Assembly (NCBI GenBank): GCA_947184155.2
Contig: CAMXCT020000444.1
Location: forward strand, 1-64,000
Source: Cladocopium goreaui
Lineage: Eukaryota; Sar; Dinophyceae; Suessiales; Symbiodiniaceae
Direction: 5' to 3'
Length of the DNA: 64,000 nt
Positions 1 to 8,899 of this stretch are shown here, one piece after another (position 1 is the first letter of the stretch; every line of letters begins with the position of its first letter). Under the pieces are notes generated by a model. The model made no database searches. It was not told the origin of the DNA and worked only from the letters and a program-made list of their open reading frames with translations. A program made the position numbers and the translations under genes.

Positions 1-143
1 CCTCCAGAGGCTGCTTCCTTCTTTGCTCGGTATCTGGCATGCTTGGCTTGCACTCCGGCCGCTCTGTTTCTGGCAAGGTATGCTTGCAAAGTTGCAATGG
101 TTTCTGCTAAAGCCACTGGAGTCGCCGCAGGTGCGTGAGCCAT
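1..143 (-). CDS. Start of an alanine-rich hypothetical protein, cut by the left edge
   Basis: Reading leftward from an ATG at 143, the frame stays open to the window edge. It encodes an Ala/Arg/Lys-rich, probably helical N terminus beginning MAHAPAATPVALAETIATLQ and later containing RAAGVQAKHARYRAKKEAAS. Composition and lack of simple repeats make this look like real coding sequence. A second frame is also open over the same bases after a CAG|G acceptor near 149, so the frame choice is an inference. It lies downstream of the Rep-like gene on the same strand. No family is recognised. Confidence 0.45.
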   Translation of the reverse strand, partial: MAHAPAATPVALAETIATLQAYLARNRAAGVQAKHARYRAKKEAASG

Positions 144-567
144 GGGGCAAGGCTGCGGCCACCTGGGTGCTGTCTTGGATGTCTTTGCATGGAAGCCTAT
201 ACCCTTCTGTTGCTGGGCTGTGACTCTGTGGCATATGAATGCGAAAAATTGGTGCTGTTACAGCCATGTCCTGTAACTCATGTGGCGCTGGATCCACACC
301 GAAGGCCCGACAGAGCTGCTGCATGCAATCTGTGAGTGATGGCTGAGCGGCGGCTGCAACAGATTCTCCATGCTGACCTAAACACAACCTCCTGGACTGC
401 AACTCCTAAAAGGAACCCTTGCAACTCTGAGAAACAATGCACGTACAGCATGCACCCACATGGCAGAAGCACATTGAGGGTTCAAGCAGCTGTAGACCCA
501 AATCTCCCCCGCAGGCGGTTTCACAAACCTAACCCAAGCCATGCCTTTCTCTACCCCATGCAGGCTG
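144..567. other. No gene seen; 3' flank of the Rep-like gene
   Basis: Moderately complex sequence between the stop codon of the Rep-like gene and the left-edge ORF. Short overlapping ORFs exist on both strands, but none has a convincing composition or splice context. Confidence 0.4.
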
Positions 568-1177
568 TTACTCCAAATGATAACACGGGCCGGTAAGCTG
601 CACCAAATGCTGATTCTCGCGAATCCATGGTTCGTCATCATCCCAGTCAGTTGATTCATCTATGGTGATCACAATGGGGACCCTGAATAAATAAACCTGA
701 TATGAGAATATGTTCGTCTGTGACTGGCCTAAGCGATGAAAGTCTGGGTTTGCCTGAAATAAGGCCCGCTGAGATAGCACAAAGGACATAGAATTGCAAT
801 TGTCGAACAGGATAAAGCCGTGAGAATCTCTGTCGTAATGTTGTAACTCAGCGGCCGTGGCACCCTGGACAGTTTGAATGAAAGGAGGCTTCTGGCTATA
901 CGTAGGCAAAACGAAATGGAGGCATTTTGCCAAGGTGCTTTTGCCAGCGCGCGAAGGCGCCCGGAGCACAAGAAATTTGTACCGAGAATCTAAAATGGAA
1001 TACTGTTTGGCCCAGTCTTCGACTCGGGCAACCACTTCTGGCAAAAATGGCTTTTGCAATGGCTGGAGCTGGGCCACCACTTCGGCCTGCTCACGTCGGA
1101 GGCGACTTTCGCTCTCCTGCTGCATGACTGCTTCCACAGCGCGTTTGCGGGTGATATAGCCCAAGCGCACCTGCAAC
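568..1177 (-). CDS. Rep-like gene exon 7: SF3-like P-loop helicase domain and stop
   Basis: This is the longest real coding stretch in the first 10 kb. After LQVRLGYITRKRAVEA and a charged helix comes YKFLVLRAPSRAGKSTLAK, a Walker A loop whose first glycine is alanine. HGFILFDN fits Walker B. VPIVITIDESTDWDDDEPWI sits where SF3 helicases carry motif C, but with Asp in place of the usual sensor Asn. The protein ends GPCYHLE before TAA at 568-570. Open frame continues upstream of 1177 to 1275, so the acceptor was chosen on AG|G and phase. By family, the domain would unwind DNA during rolling-circle replication. Confidence 0.7.
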
Positions 1178-4100
1178 CTGCTGCACACGGTGTTGACACT
1201 TTTATAGTGATAATTCTGGAGACATTGGCCCTCTTTCTGAAATGCATCTATAGAATCAGAGACCCCAAGGTATTTTCAAGTTGACAATCTCTTTAGAATC
1301 GCTGCCCCCAAGTCACTCTCGTAGAGCCGTTTTTTGGTTGGGGGGGTTAGTTGGCCTTCTATAAAATCAGGCTCCCCAAGTGTCATTCATTGACAGCTGA
1401 CCTGAATGCTCCAGTTGCTCTTGCCTACCTTACCTTATGCATTCCCAATTTTATAGAGCTCAAAGGCTCCAAGTGTTCACTGTCAACCTCTTCGATTATA
1501 TACAAGGATGATCAATGATGATGAAAGAATTGTTGTGGGAAATTGGTTCTGCCAAGACTTCTCTATAGAATTGAAAAACATGACATACACCCAAAGAGAA
1601 CATATCCAACTATAGAATCGCAGTGGCTAAGGCTCTCTGCTGACTAGGACTCAGTGCTGTATTCAACATGAAATCTCTATAGAATCAGAGGCCCCAAGGT
1701 CCTCTATACAATTGAAAGCGTTGACACTGGGTAGGTACCCCTAAACAAAGCAAGGGGTTAAAACGCACCATTTTCCAGGACCCAACGTTCTTGATTCTGC
1801 AGAGGAAATTCCAAGGGGGATATTTGAAGGTATCTGAAGATATGTTACGGCCAAATTATTGCTTATGTTCGGACACGTTATCAGACTCGAAGCAGCACTT
1901 TTATAAACAACATAGGTGTTTGTGACGTTCACTATTCTATGAAATGGACCTGCTATGAAGTGGTCCCACTGAAATTCACATTGGGTTTATGTTATGTTCC
2001 ATTTCATACAAATCTTTTCGGAGTTGGTCAATATTCTGGTACCCGAAAACTGCCCGCACGCCACCCTTTCGCGAACCGTTCGCGCCCCAGCAGCATCGGG
2101 ACAAGGAATTCTGATCATGTTTTCGTGCGCATATGTGTTTATACATAGTGGTATGCAGACCTCGTTGAATTTTAAGGTTTCTCCATCCCACTTTATTACT
2201 TGTATATTATGGTACCCATATTCCAGACCACATAAAATATGATAAAGAAACATTTATAGTATGGGTTTAATCCTTTCATCCGGACATGGGTTCTTCCCTT
2301 CCATATAGAGCTTCAATCAAGGGGGATCGATAAACAGCTATTGACAAGTCAACTGCAATGACACCGCCTTAAAGTGAAGAGTCTTGGCATCCGCACCCCT
2401 GGGTCCATTTATATATAATAATAGATATAGATAGCCATAGATAGATATAGATAGAGGTATAGAAAGACATATTTTGTATAGATCTGTCTCGAAGAGATAT
2501 ATATATAGTGTGTGTTCGTGTGTATCTTACATCTCTCGAAAAAATGTCTATATATATCTACAATATGGCTGGGATCGCCATGCAAACAAGCCATGGAGAT
2601 CCAATAAATGTGGACCCGATGGTATATCCGGAATGAAAACAAGTTGCATGCTGCTTAACCCAGGCACGGCGTAAGCAGGTACTGCTGATGAGAAAGCTTG
2701 TGCCCACTCCACAGCGCATCCAGCCATCTGCCCTGCACTGTGTAGTCCTTGAACGCCTCGTAGGAGCTGGTGGCAAAGAAATGGGTTCCTACCTGCACAG
2801 ATCGCCCGGGTGAATTCCACCCAGCACTCAAGGCATGTCAGCCGAGGAAATGATCTGGTGGTGGGTCCAGACAATTAGATTAGATGTGATGCTGGCGACG
2901 AACCAATCTACATATGCCGCTTGCTGTCAATTCCTGTCTCTGCAAACGGCCATTTATCGCGAAGCAAAAAGTTTCTTTCGCGCATCCTTCGCGAACTGCA
3001 TGTGTATCTTTCGCGTAACCCATGTTGAGCAATAACTCCGCTTATGAAGATTCAATCGGCACAGGCCAAATCACACCAAATTAGCACGGAAAAGTGCTTC
3101 ATAGCCTTGCAAACATTGTGCTAGCATCACGGAATCCCCTTCGCGAACAGGTTCTTGCTGCTGAGGAACTTTTTTAGCAAGGCTTACTGGGCCACGCCCT
3201 TCAAAATGCCCTTTAACTTTACCTAGTCTTTTGCAGCACTTGCGTGCAACTGTCGTGCAAAGACTTGTCTCCGCAGACCACAGCCAGGAGCACGGGGGGC
3301 GGCAAAGGAAAAGCAAACACCAGGTGCCTTGGTGTTTGGCTCTTGCAAAGTGTCCCTGTTCGAAGCTTGGCTGCTGCATTTCGCGGTTGTTTCTTGAGAC
3401 TTCAGAAAGCAACGTTAGGCAGGACCAGCGGCATGTGCAAGGATGTGCTTGGCCACCATGGTATTTGGCTCTGGCGAAGCGTGACCTTCGGAAGCTGGCT
3501 GCTACCTATGAAGGGAAAAGCCAATGTGCGGTCCCAGTCTCCTGCCGGACCCCCGACAGCAGGGAGGCGGTGTAGCCCTTAACAAGCGGTACTGTAGACA
3601 ATGAGGATGATGCATTCTAGCCACCGTTCGCGACACTTTCGCGAAGCAAACAGTTTCTGTTTCGCAAACAAACTTTCGCGCGGGGTCCCAGCACAAATGA
3701 ACTGTGTTTGCAATTGAAACTCGTTATCAGGACCTTCAGATGGATCACCACATATATATGTTTATATGCAGAGATATATTTCGATATATCGATAGTGATA
3801 AATCTTGAATCAATGCGTACAAAGAAGAAGGATTGCCTATGCAAGACCAACCACGTAGATAGCGGTCCAATGAGTTCAGTTCATCCAAATCAGGCTCGTG
3901 GGTGCCCAGACCAAGGTGGCCTACAAAATGTTTGACTGCAAACACGATCTGCTGCAAAGCTGCCAGGTCTACTGATGATCAACTAGAAGCTACGTCATGC
4001 TGCTGCCACACGATCGGATTAGTGACAAAGGTGGCCTACATGAACTGCAACTTTCAACATGAGATAGAATGTCGTTACAAGGTAACCCAACGGAGATGCA

Positions 4101-6705
4101 CCTTTGCAGCCCAAACGTAAAAATGTCCTTGGTCTGCCGCATCTCGCCAGCGTGCGCCCCGTGCCCGACATGGGGAAAGATTGGGCTGAATGCCCTTGAA
4201 ACGGAGCGCCGTGCATGATTGCCAGTCGACGGGGCGGGCGAATTCCAGGAAGCAATAAATATGTAGACGGCCAGCATCCTCCGAACGCAAACTTGATTCC
4301 ATCGTGGCACTCCATTTGCCGACCCACTCACACGTTGCAAGCCAAGTAAGGAACTCATCGAAATCCGCCAGCTGCAGCTGCAAGGAATTGTAGGTTACCA
4401 ACACTGCTCGTGCTCGAAGACGAAAAGGGCGGGCATCACCTGTGAAAAATGTGCAACAATGAAGTGGCTGCGACTAGGACTCATGACTATACCCCTTCTA
4501 GTTCAGTCTCTCCCATCTGCATGCAAGGCTGAGGCTTGCCTACTGTCACTGATGCATGTCATGTCCATCCACTGCTCTAGGTCTCTTACCCTCCGGAAAG
4601 CACCGTCCCGGATGCAGGGACAGAATGGCAACTACTTGCGGTCTGACCTGGTCCTGGGGCTGCTGCCATATCCACATCCTCTTGGGTCGATGCTGCTGCA
4701 CCAGCTTCGTCTGCTGCTGCAACGCCCTGCAAAGCTGATTAGAAACAGTGTGAACCAGAAGGCCGTGCAAACCCAGCGAATGGTAGCACCAACCAGGACG
4801 GCTGAGCAAGTCGCAGCAGGGTGAGAAATGTGAAAAGTGACCCGAACAACGGGTCGCAGTCTTTAGCACCCGACAAACAGGTGAGGCACCTCATAGAGGT
4901 CAATGATGTCTCGCAGCTTCTGAGTGTCACTCGGAGACAAGGTGCAGTTCTCCAGGCGCTGTCGTTGCGCTGCAAAGTCGGCGCGAGACAATTCACCCCG
5001 AAATTTCGGCACCTCGAGCTGGTTGGCTTGCAGCAGTTCCCGCAACGACCCGCACGCAGCACGCTTCCGTGTCGTGGAGGGTCTCATGGCTCGGCCCAAG
5101 TGCAATGCGGAAACATCCTGTCTGCATGGCATGTCTTGGGTGCAAGGCTCCAATGCGATGTGCTACGTCAGTTGCTTGCGACACCCCGCTTTGCTGTCAG
5201 GTGGCCCATTTCCTTTGGAGAGGGCTTGACACTAGAAACAGCAAGGAACTCACCACCACGTCCTTAAAGCAGAATGCAGGTCACAGGCTTGAGCATGAAA
5301 AAAGCACATGGAGCAGATAGTCTGCTAGGATTCCATTGTCACAAACAGCTGGACGTGCATATGGCCCACAGGTCTGGAAAAAGCGTGTCGACCGTTGACA
5401 CCCAGGAATGCTGCTGATGATTTCCGCTAGAGAAATGTGACTGGTAGAGGCACGTGTCTGAGTAGCAATATCTACAGAGACGGTCTGCCCCAGAAACAAA
5501 ACCGCTCACGGCCCATGTTTTCACCCGACGTGACTGCAGTTCTCTCCGGCTGCCGCTTCGCACACGTGCGATCCACAGACGCCATGCTGCGACAGCACTG
5601 CAAAAAAAAGGAATGGAAGCTGGAAGAAGGGGTGGAAAAGAGGTAGATGTGATGTGGGAACATGGCCGCTGCAAATGATGGAATGGGAAGGATGTGCATG
5701 GGGGTAATGTCTTAAAGCTGCTGTTGCTGCTGCGCGCGACAGTACGCAATTACTATAGGCGGGACCGCAGCGGGACCGCGGCGGGACCGCAAAATGTGGG
5801 AATTCCCACGATTCCAGGTTGCAGGCGGGACCGGTCCCGCCGTCGGCGGGACCACTTTACCTGTGAATTTATAGGAGCGGGACCGCATACCCCGTTTGGG
5901 AATTATAATAATATACCAGGGGGGGTCAGGTGATGTTTTGGAGGTGGGGTGTGGGAAGATTCTTGGGGAGGTGATGTTTTGGAGGTGGGGTGTGGGAAGA
6001 TTCTTGGGGAGATATCTTGTCTATCTAGCGTTGTATCCCTGGATGTCTTCTAAATGGGGTCTCTGGACCGCGCATGTCTTCCAAGCGCTTTGTCTTCGAC
6101 ATGGCGCTTGCAAGTCTGCGGTTTCCAGCTTTCACTCCTGCCGCGCTATGCCTTTGGCATTGGGATTTTCAGCCTTGACATGGTCTCATTCCAAGCGCTC
6201 TATGTCTTGACCATGGCGCTTGCAAGTCTGCGGTTGCCAGCTTTCCCTCCTAGTGTCCATGCCTTTGGCATGGTGCTTTCGAACCTTCACATGGCCGCTC
6301 TCACTCCAAGCGCTCTATGTCTTTGGCATGGCGCTTTCCACATAGTGCACGGCTTGACTCTACTCATGCGGGCTTGCCATTGGATGCATGCGACGTGCCA
6401 GCAGCCACGTCAAATCACTCACATCCAGCTTTCCTGCTTGTCGTAGAAGACGTCTTCGTTTCCTTTCCTGCAGGCTATGGAGTACATGTCTTTCAACATG
6501 GGTTCAGCGTTCACATGTCCCACCTGCACTCACGAAAAGACACCGTATCCATGCATTTACATGCACTCTCCTGGTTCTGTAGTTCTTTGGTGGCTGCTGC
6601 TAACTGGCGTTTCAAATTTTTGCGCTCTTCCTTCAGCACAGCAACCCTATCAGCCGCGGCCGGTGGGGCTGCAGCTGCCGCGGCGTTTGCATCAGCAGCG
6701 GACAT
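568..6705 (-). CDS. CRESS-type Rep-like protein, HUH nuclease plus SF3-like helicase, seven-exon model
   Basis: Model on the minus strand: exons 6705-6571, 6467-6378, 5117-4890, 4726-4648, 4439-4102, 2792-2668 and 1177-568, about 534 codons. Seen directly: an ATG start, a basic coiled-coil N terminus, an acidic Ala/Gly/Pro linker, a Rep-like nuclease region with VLVTYNS and GRLHIYCFLEF, a WLDALWSGHKLSH segment, and a P-loop ATPase with APSRAGKST, FILFDN and VPIVITID. Codon phase is kept across the last four junctions. Several acceptors read AG|G and the first donor appears to be GA. Family knowledge: rolling-circle Rep proteins pair an HUH endonuclease with an SF3 helicase in this order. Inference: a Rep-derived gene resident in a dinoflagellate genome. 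The exon 2 to exon 3 junction is the weakest part and an extra exon there is possible. The largest intron spans 4101-2793 and the next 2667-1178. Confidence 0.72.
1245..1735. repeat. Degenerate interspersed TATAGAATC-type repeat
   Basis: A motif like TATAGAATCAGAGGCCCCAA recurs with changes near 1249, 1291, 1361, 1451, 1562, 1611 and 1676, often followed by TTGACA-like sequence. Related TATAGAATC and TAAAATC units appear at 37,170-37,340. It lies in the large intron of the Rep-like gene. Confidence 0.5.
2025..2085. repeat. Dispersed repeat shared with 30,770-30,825
   Basis: The segment around CCCGAAAACTGCCCG recurs at 30,786 with the same flanking layout (TGGT/C before, ACGCC after). Read on the minus strand both copies encode a KGGVRAVFG-like string, probably a fragment of a dispersed repeat family. 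Confidence 0.5.
2411..2565. repeat. ATAG/TATA microsatellite
   Basis: AT-rich run of ATAGATAGATATAG-like units and TATATATA tracts. It explains the short overlapping ORFs on both strands here. Confidence 0.7.
2668..2792 (-). CDS. Rep-like gene exon 6: nuclease-helicase connector
   Basis: A CTGTGCAG|G acceptor precedes VGTHFFATSSYEAFKDYTVQ and then GRWLDALWSGHKLSHQQYLL. A stop follows soon after, so the exon shows only by splice logic. It enters in phase 0 from exon 5 and leaves in phase 2 at either a GT (after 2668) or a nearby GC donor. Both are compatible with the start of exon 7. A YAV-like reading one base out of frame sits just at the end, so a small frameshift or a different donor is possible. 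Confidence 0.6.
4102..4439 (-). CDS. Rep-like gene exon 5: HUH-like endonuclease domain
   Basis: The acceptor is a T-rich TTTTTCACAG and the donor is GCAAAG|GTGCAT. The frame begins DARPFRLRARAVLVTYNS, resembling Rep motif I, followed by an acidic-aromatic stretch and GRLHIYCFLEFARPVDW, resembling motif II. In HUH enzymes this motif carries two histidines separated by a hydrophobic residue; here the second is tyrosine (HIY). Near the end is DQGHFYVWAAK, a possible motif III with the catalytic tyrosine and a nearby lysine. Role by family: nicking and joining ssDNA at a replication origin. Whether it is catalytically active is open because of the altered motif II. Confidence 0.68.
4648..4726 (-). 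CDS. Rep-like gene exon 4: acidic Ala/Gly/Pro linker
   Basis: A 79-base exon with a TTTGCAG|G acceptor at 4727 and a CCAG|GTCAGA donor at 4647. It encodes a low-complexity linker containing AAADEAGAAASTQEDVDM and ending in Pro and Gly. It ends with one extra base that completes a glycine codon with the first two bases of exon 5, so the junction is exactly in phase. Confidence 0.58.
4890..5117 (-). CDS. Rep-like gene exon 3: helical middle region
   Basis: The frame reads from a GACAG|G acceptor at 5118 to a TATGAG|GTGCCT donor at 4889. It encodes a soluble, charged segment including SLRELLQANQLEVPKFRGEL and DTQKLRDIIDLYE. Composition is protein-like, with no simple repeats. It lies in the correct order and strand between the coiled coil and the nuclease, and its phase-0 end fits exon 4. 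No domain is recognised. The open frame continues a few codons past the proposed donor before a stop. Confidence 0.55.
5757..5900. repeat. Palindromic GGGACCGC cluster
   Basis: Five or more GCGGGACCGC units, including the perfect palindromes GGCGGGACCGGTCCCGCC and GTGGGAATTCCCAC. Both ends carry TATAGG(A) beside a GCGGGACCGC unit. It sits in the intron between exons 2 and 3 of the Rep-like gene and may be a small mobile element. Confidence 0.5.
5932..6013. repeat. 41-bp tandem duplication
   Basis: Two adjacent, essentially identical 41-bp copies beginning GATGTTTTGGAGGTGGGGTG. Confidence 0.8.
6066..6345. repeat. Diverged tandem repeat around TCCAAGCGCT
   Basis: Three diverged copies of a unit with TCCAAGCGCTNTNTGTCTT, ATGGCGCTTGCAAGTCTGCG and GCCTTTGGCAT, period near 125 bp, inside an intron of the Rep-like gene. 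Confidence 0.6.
6378..6467 (-). CDS. Rep-like gene exon 2: basic helix continuing the coiled coil
   Basis: A CTGCAG|G acceptor at 6468 precedes ERKRRRLLRQAGKLDVSDL, which continues the charged helix of exon 1 and ends near LARRMHPM. The frame closes at a TAG shortly after. The donor is uncertain; a GCAAGC site after 6378 is my choice. The exon is too short to register as a long ORF, but its character and phase fit its neighbour. Confidence 0.55.
6571..6705 (-). CDS. Rep-like gene exon 1: start codon and coiled-coil N terminus
   Basis: The ATG at 6705 opens an Ala-rich leader (MSAADANAAAAAAPPAAA) followed by a charged heptad-like stretch containing LKEERKNLKRQLAAATKEL. The exon is taken to end after the CAG at 6571, where the intron begins GAGAGT. 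That GA donor is non-canonical but keeps phase 0 and joins directly to a matching basic stretch in the next exon. A GTGCAT donor seven bases later breaks the downstream frame. No in-frame ATG lies further upstream, so this start is preferred. Confidence 0.62.
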
Positions 6706-6882
6706 GGCACTCAAGGCGGGCGAACAACAGGCTTGCTCCACTCAAACTGCATGCAGTCCTCAAGATGATCCTGTGTTCTCTTTGTGCTTGCCTGGTACCT
6801 CCTTTTCACCCCTGTTCACGACCCCAGAAACATGGCTACGAGAATGTGACAAAATGGTCATGCACCGATGTACCCTGATAGT

Positions 6883-7548
6883 ATCTATCTTTCTATCTAT
6901 CTATCTATCTATCTATCTGTCTATCTGTCTATCTATCTATCTATCTATCTGACTGTCTATCTGTCTATCTGTCTATCTGTCTATCTATCTATCTACCTAC
7001 CTATGTCTACCTATCTATGTCTACCTATCTATGTCTATCTATGTCTATCTATGTCTATCTATGTCTACCTATCTATGTCTATCTATCTATCTATCTAATC
7101 TAATCTGATCTAATCTAATCTAATCTATCTATATCTCTATATCTATCTATGTCTATCTATATCCATGTCCATGTCTATGTCCATGTCCATCTATCTATCT
7201 ATCTATGTATGTCTATCTATTTATCTATCTATCTTTCTATCTATGTCTATCTATGTCTATCTATGTCTATCTATCTATGTCTATCTATGTCTATCTATGA
7301 CTATCTATGTCTATCTATGTCTATCTATGTCTATCTATGTCTATCTATGTCTGTCTATGTCTATCTATGTCTACCTATCTCTGTCTATCTATCTCTGTCT
7401 ATCTATCTATCTATCTACCTATCTGTCTGTCTATCTATCTATCTACCTATCTATGTCTATCTATCTGTCTATCTATCTATCTATCTATCTACGTATCTAC
7501 GTATCTACCTATCTACCTATCTACCTATCTACCTATCTCTCTCTCTCT
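6883..7548. repeat. Large CTAT/CTGT/CTATGT microsatellite
   Basis: About 0.67 kb of CTAT units with CTGT, CTAC and GTCTAT variants and a short ATCTAATCTA sub-block near 7096. The Ser-Ile-Tyr-Leu ORFs here are translations of the repeat, not genes. Confidence 0.95.
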
Positions 7549-7559
7549 CTCAACCAATG

Positions 7560-8500
7560 TAAATTCATACTTATACCATATCAAGCCATGCCATACTAGC
7601 CACATCCTTTCCACATGTTTTCACCTGGATATTGAATAACTATAACTGTCCAATGTAGATATTGAATTTGACTTCCTGATAAAAGAAACGGATGTGGTTG
7701 ATTTAGTACCTGGGTCAGTTGGGGCTTTCGCAAGGGCTGGAAGAGACGTTTTGAATCTTGGTTCATATATGAGGGGGGGTAAGGTGTCCGAAAGCCATGT
7801 AAATCACGTTTTTGTGTAATGAAACCACCTAGTTAGAAAACAAAGATTTACGATCTTGGGGTTAAAAACTGTTGGAGAAAGCTGTGTAGACCCCAATCCT
7901 GCCATTTAGGTCCTTACTGGTCCTTTTGGCGGGATCTCAGCAATGGAGGAACCCTGCAGGAAATCAACGCCATGGCTGCCAAGAGTTGTGCTGCCTAGAC
8001 ACCAAGCGATGCATTCGCAAACATGACTTGGCTTTCCTCACCGCTGCCCCGCTGGCAACGCTCTCCCGCCATGGCTGCAGTGCTGAGGTGTTGAGCCAGA
8101 CAGCGAGAATGTAGTTGGATGGGACGTGATGTTGCCAAGCCCAAGGTGAAACATTCAAGAAATCCAATAAACGGTTATTCTTTATTCTTTTTCAGAAAGA
8201 CAACAAAAATATACTAACATTAGCCAAAACACACATCACTGACATGACAATTGGATTTGCTCAGCTTGGTCCGCTGTTGAAGTGGTTGCTTGATCGAACC
8301 AGGCCCCCTTGGCGGAGGCATCCCAGCCTCCATGGGGTTCTGCCTTGGCTCAGCTTTGGCACTGCTTGAAATCTTAAGTTAAACTTGTTGGGGTGAACCG
8401 TTTTTTACCCACCTGGGTGTGTCTGAAACTTGGATATGCCTGAAAAAAAGATGGTGATCTTCCAATTTCTATTCAATTTTTCTCCCCTAAGGTGCCTAGT
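7560..8500. other. No gene seen
   Basis: Unique-looking sequence without splice-bounded coding frames. Small overlapping ORFs near 7926-8167 have no distinguishing composition. Confidence 0.4.
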
Positions 8501-8537
8501 TCAAGATGACATCAGCATCTTCAGCGCTACGAATTCA

Positions 8538-8663
8538 ATGAAACTTGGGAAGTTTGAAGCCAACCTCCGCGCTGCTCTTCCCCATCCCTGCGCTGAGTTC
8601 CGTTACGAGCTGAGCGCCAATCCTCGCAGGGGAAGCCGGTCCACCTTGGCGACGCACCTAAAG
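8538..8663 (+). CDS. Candidate exon, unidentified protein
   Basis: From an ATG at 8538 the frame encodes 42 residues beginning MKLGKFEANLRAALPHPCAE, followed by FRYELSANPRRGSRS, and reaches a strong AAG|GTAAGA donor at 8664. The other two plus frames carry stops, so the frame is clear. The NPRRGS ending is reminiscent of Rdx-family (selenoprotein H/W-like) proteins, but the key redox motif is not visible, so this is only a hint. The frame is open upstream of the ATG, so it could also be an internal exon starting near 8507. Confidence 0.42.
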
Positions 8664-8758
8664 GTAAGAGGGGAAACCAATTCAGATCATCACAGTTTTA
8701 TACCTAGGAGATGTTTGGATATCCTATTCCATTGAGGTTGGTTTCTCTCTAGTTGCAG

Positions 8759-8891
8759 GTGCTTAAAACATCTGGTTGGATTCAACCCGGCTTACACCAC
8801 ACTGGGCTCCCCCAACCATCAGCTGCACCCCCTCTGTGGTGGCAGTGCCAACACCACGCCAGGAATCAGGGAAGAAACGAACCTTGCATGG
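8759..8891 (+). CDS. Candidate exon following the 8538-8663 exon
   Basis: A pyrimidine-rich TTTCTCTCTAGTTGCAG|G acceptor and a CATGG|GTGAGG donor bound 133 bases. Phase 0 from the previous exon gives VLKTSGWIQPGLHHTG and onward; another frame gives KHLVGFNPAYTTLGSPNH and is also open. The frame cannot be settled without a transcript. The short 95-base intron to the previous exon supports a common gene. Confidence 0.33.
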
Positions 8892-8899
8892 GTGAGGTT

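Larger units (their letters stand above)
2066..3690. repeat. Cluster of TTCGCGAA palindromic motifs
   Basis: TTCGCGAA or TTTCGCG motifs occur near 2067, 2957-3015, 3138 and 3626-3680, in two places as closely spaced runs around AAGCAAA(C)AGTTTCT. These lie in the largest introns of the Rep-like gene. Confidence 0.5.

Noticed and set aside
6868..7639. ORFs of 76-144 codons rich in Ser-Ile-Tyr-Leu
   Set aside because: All three frames are open because the region is a CTAT/CTGT microsatellite.
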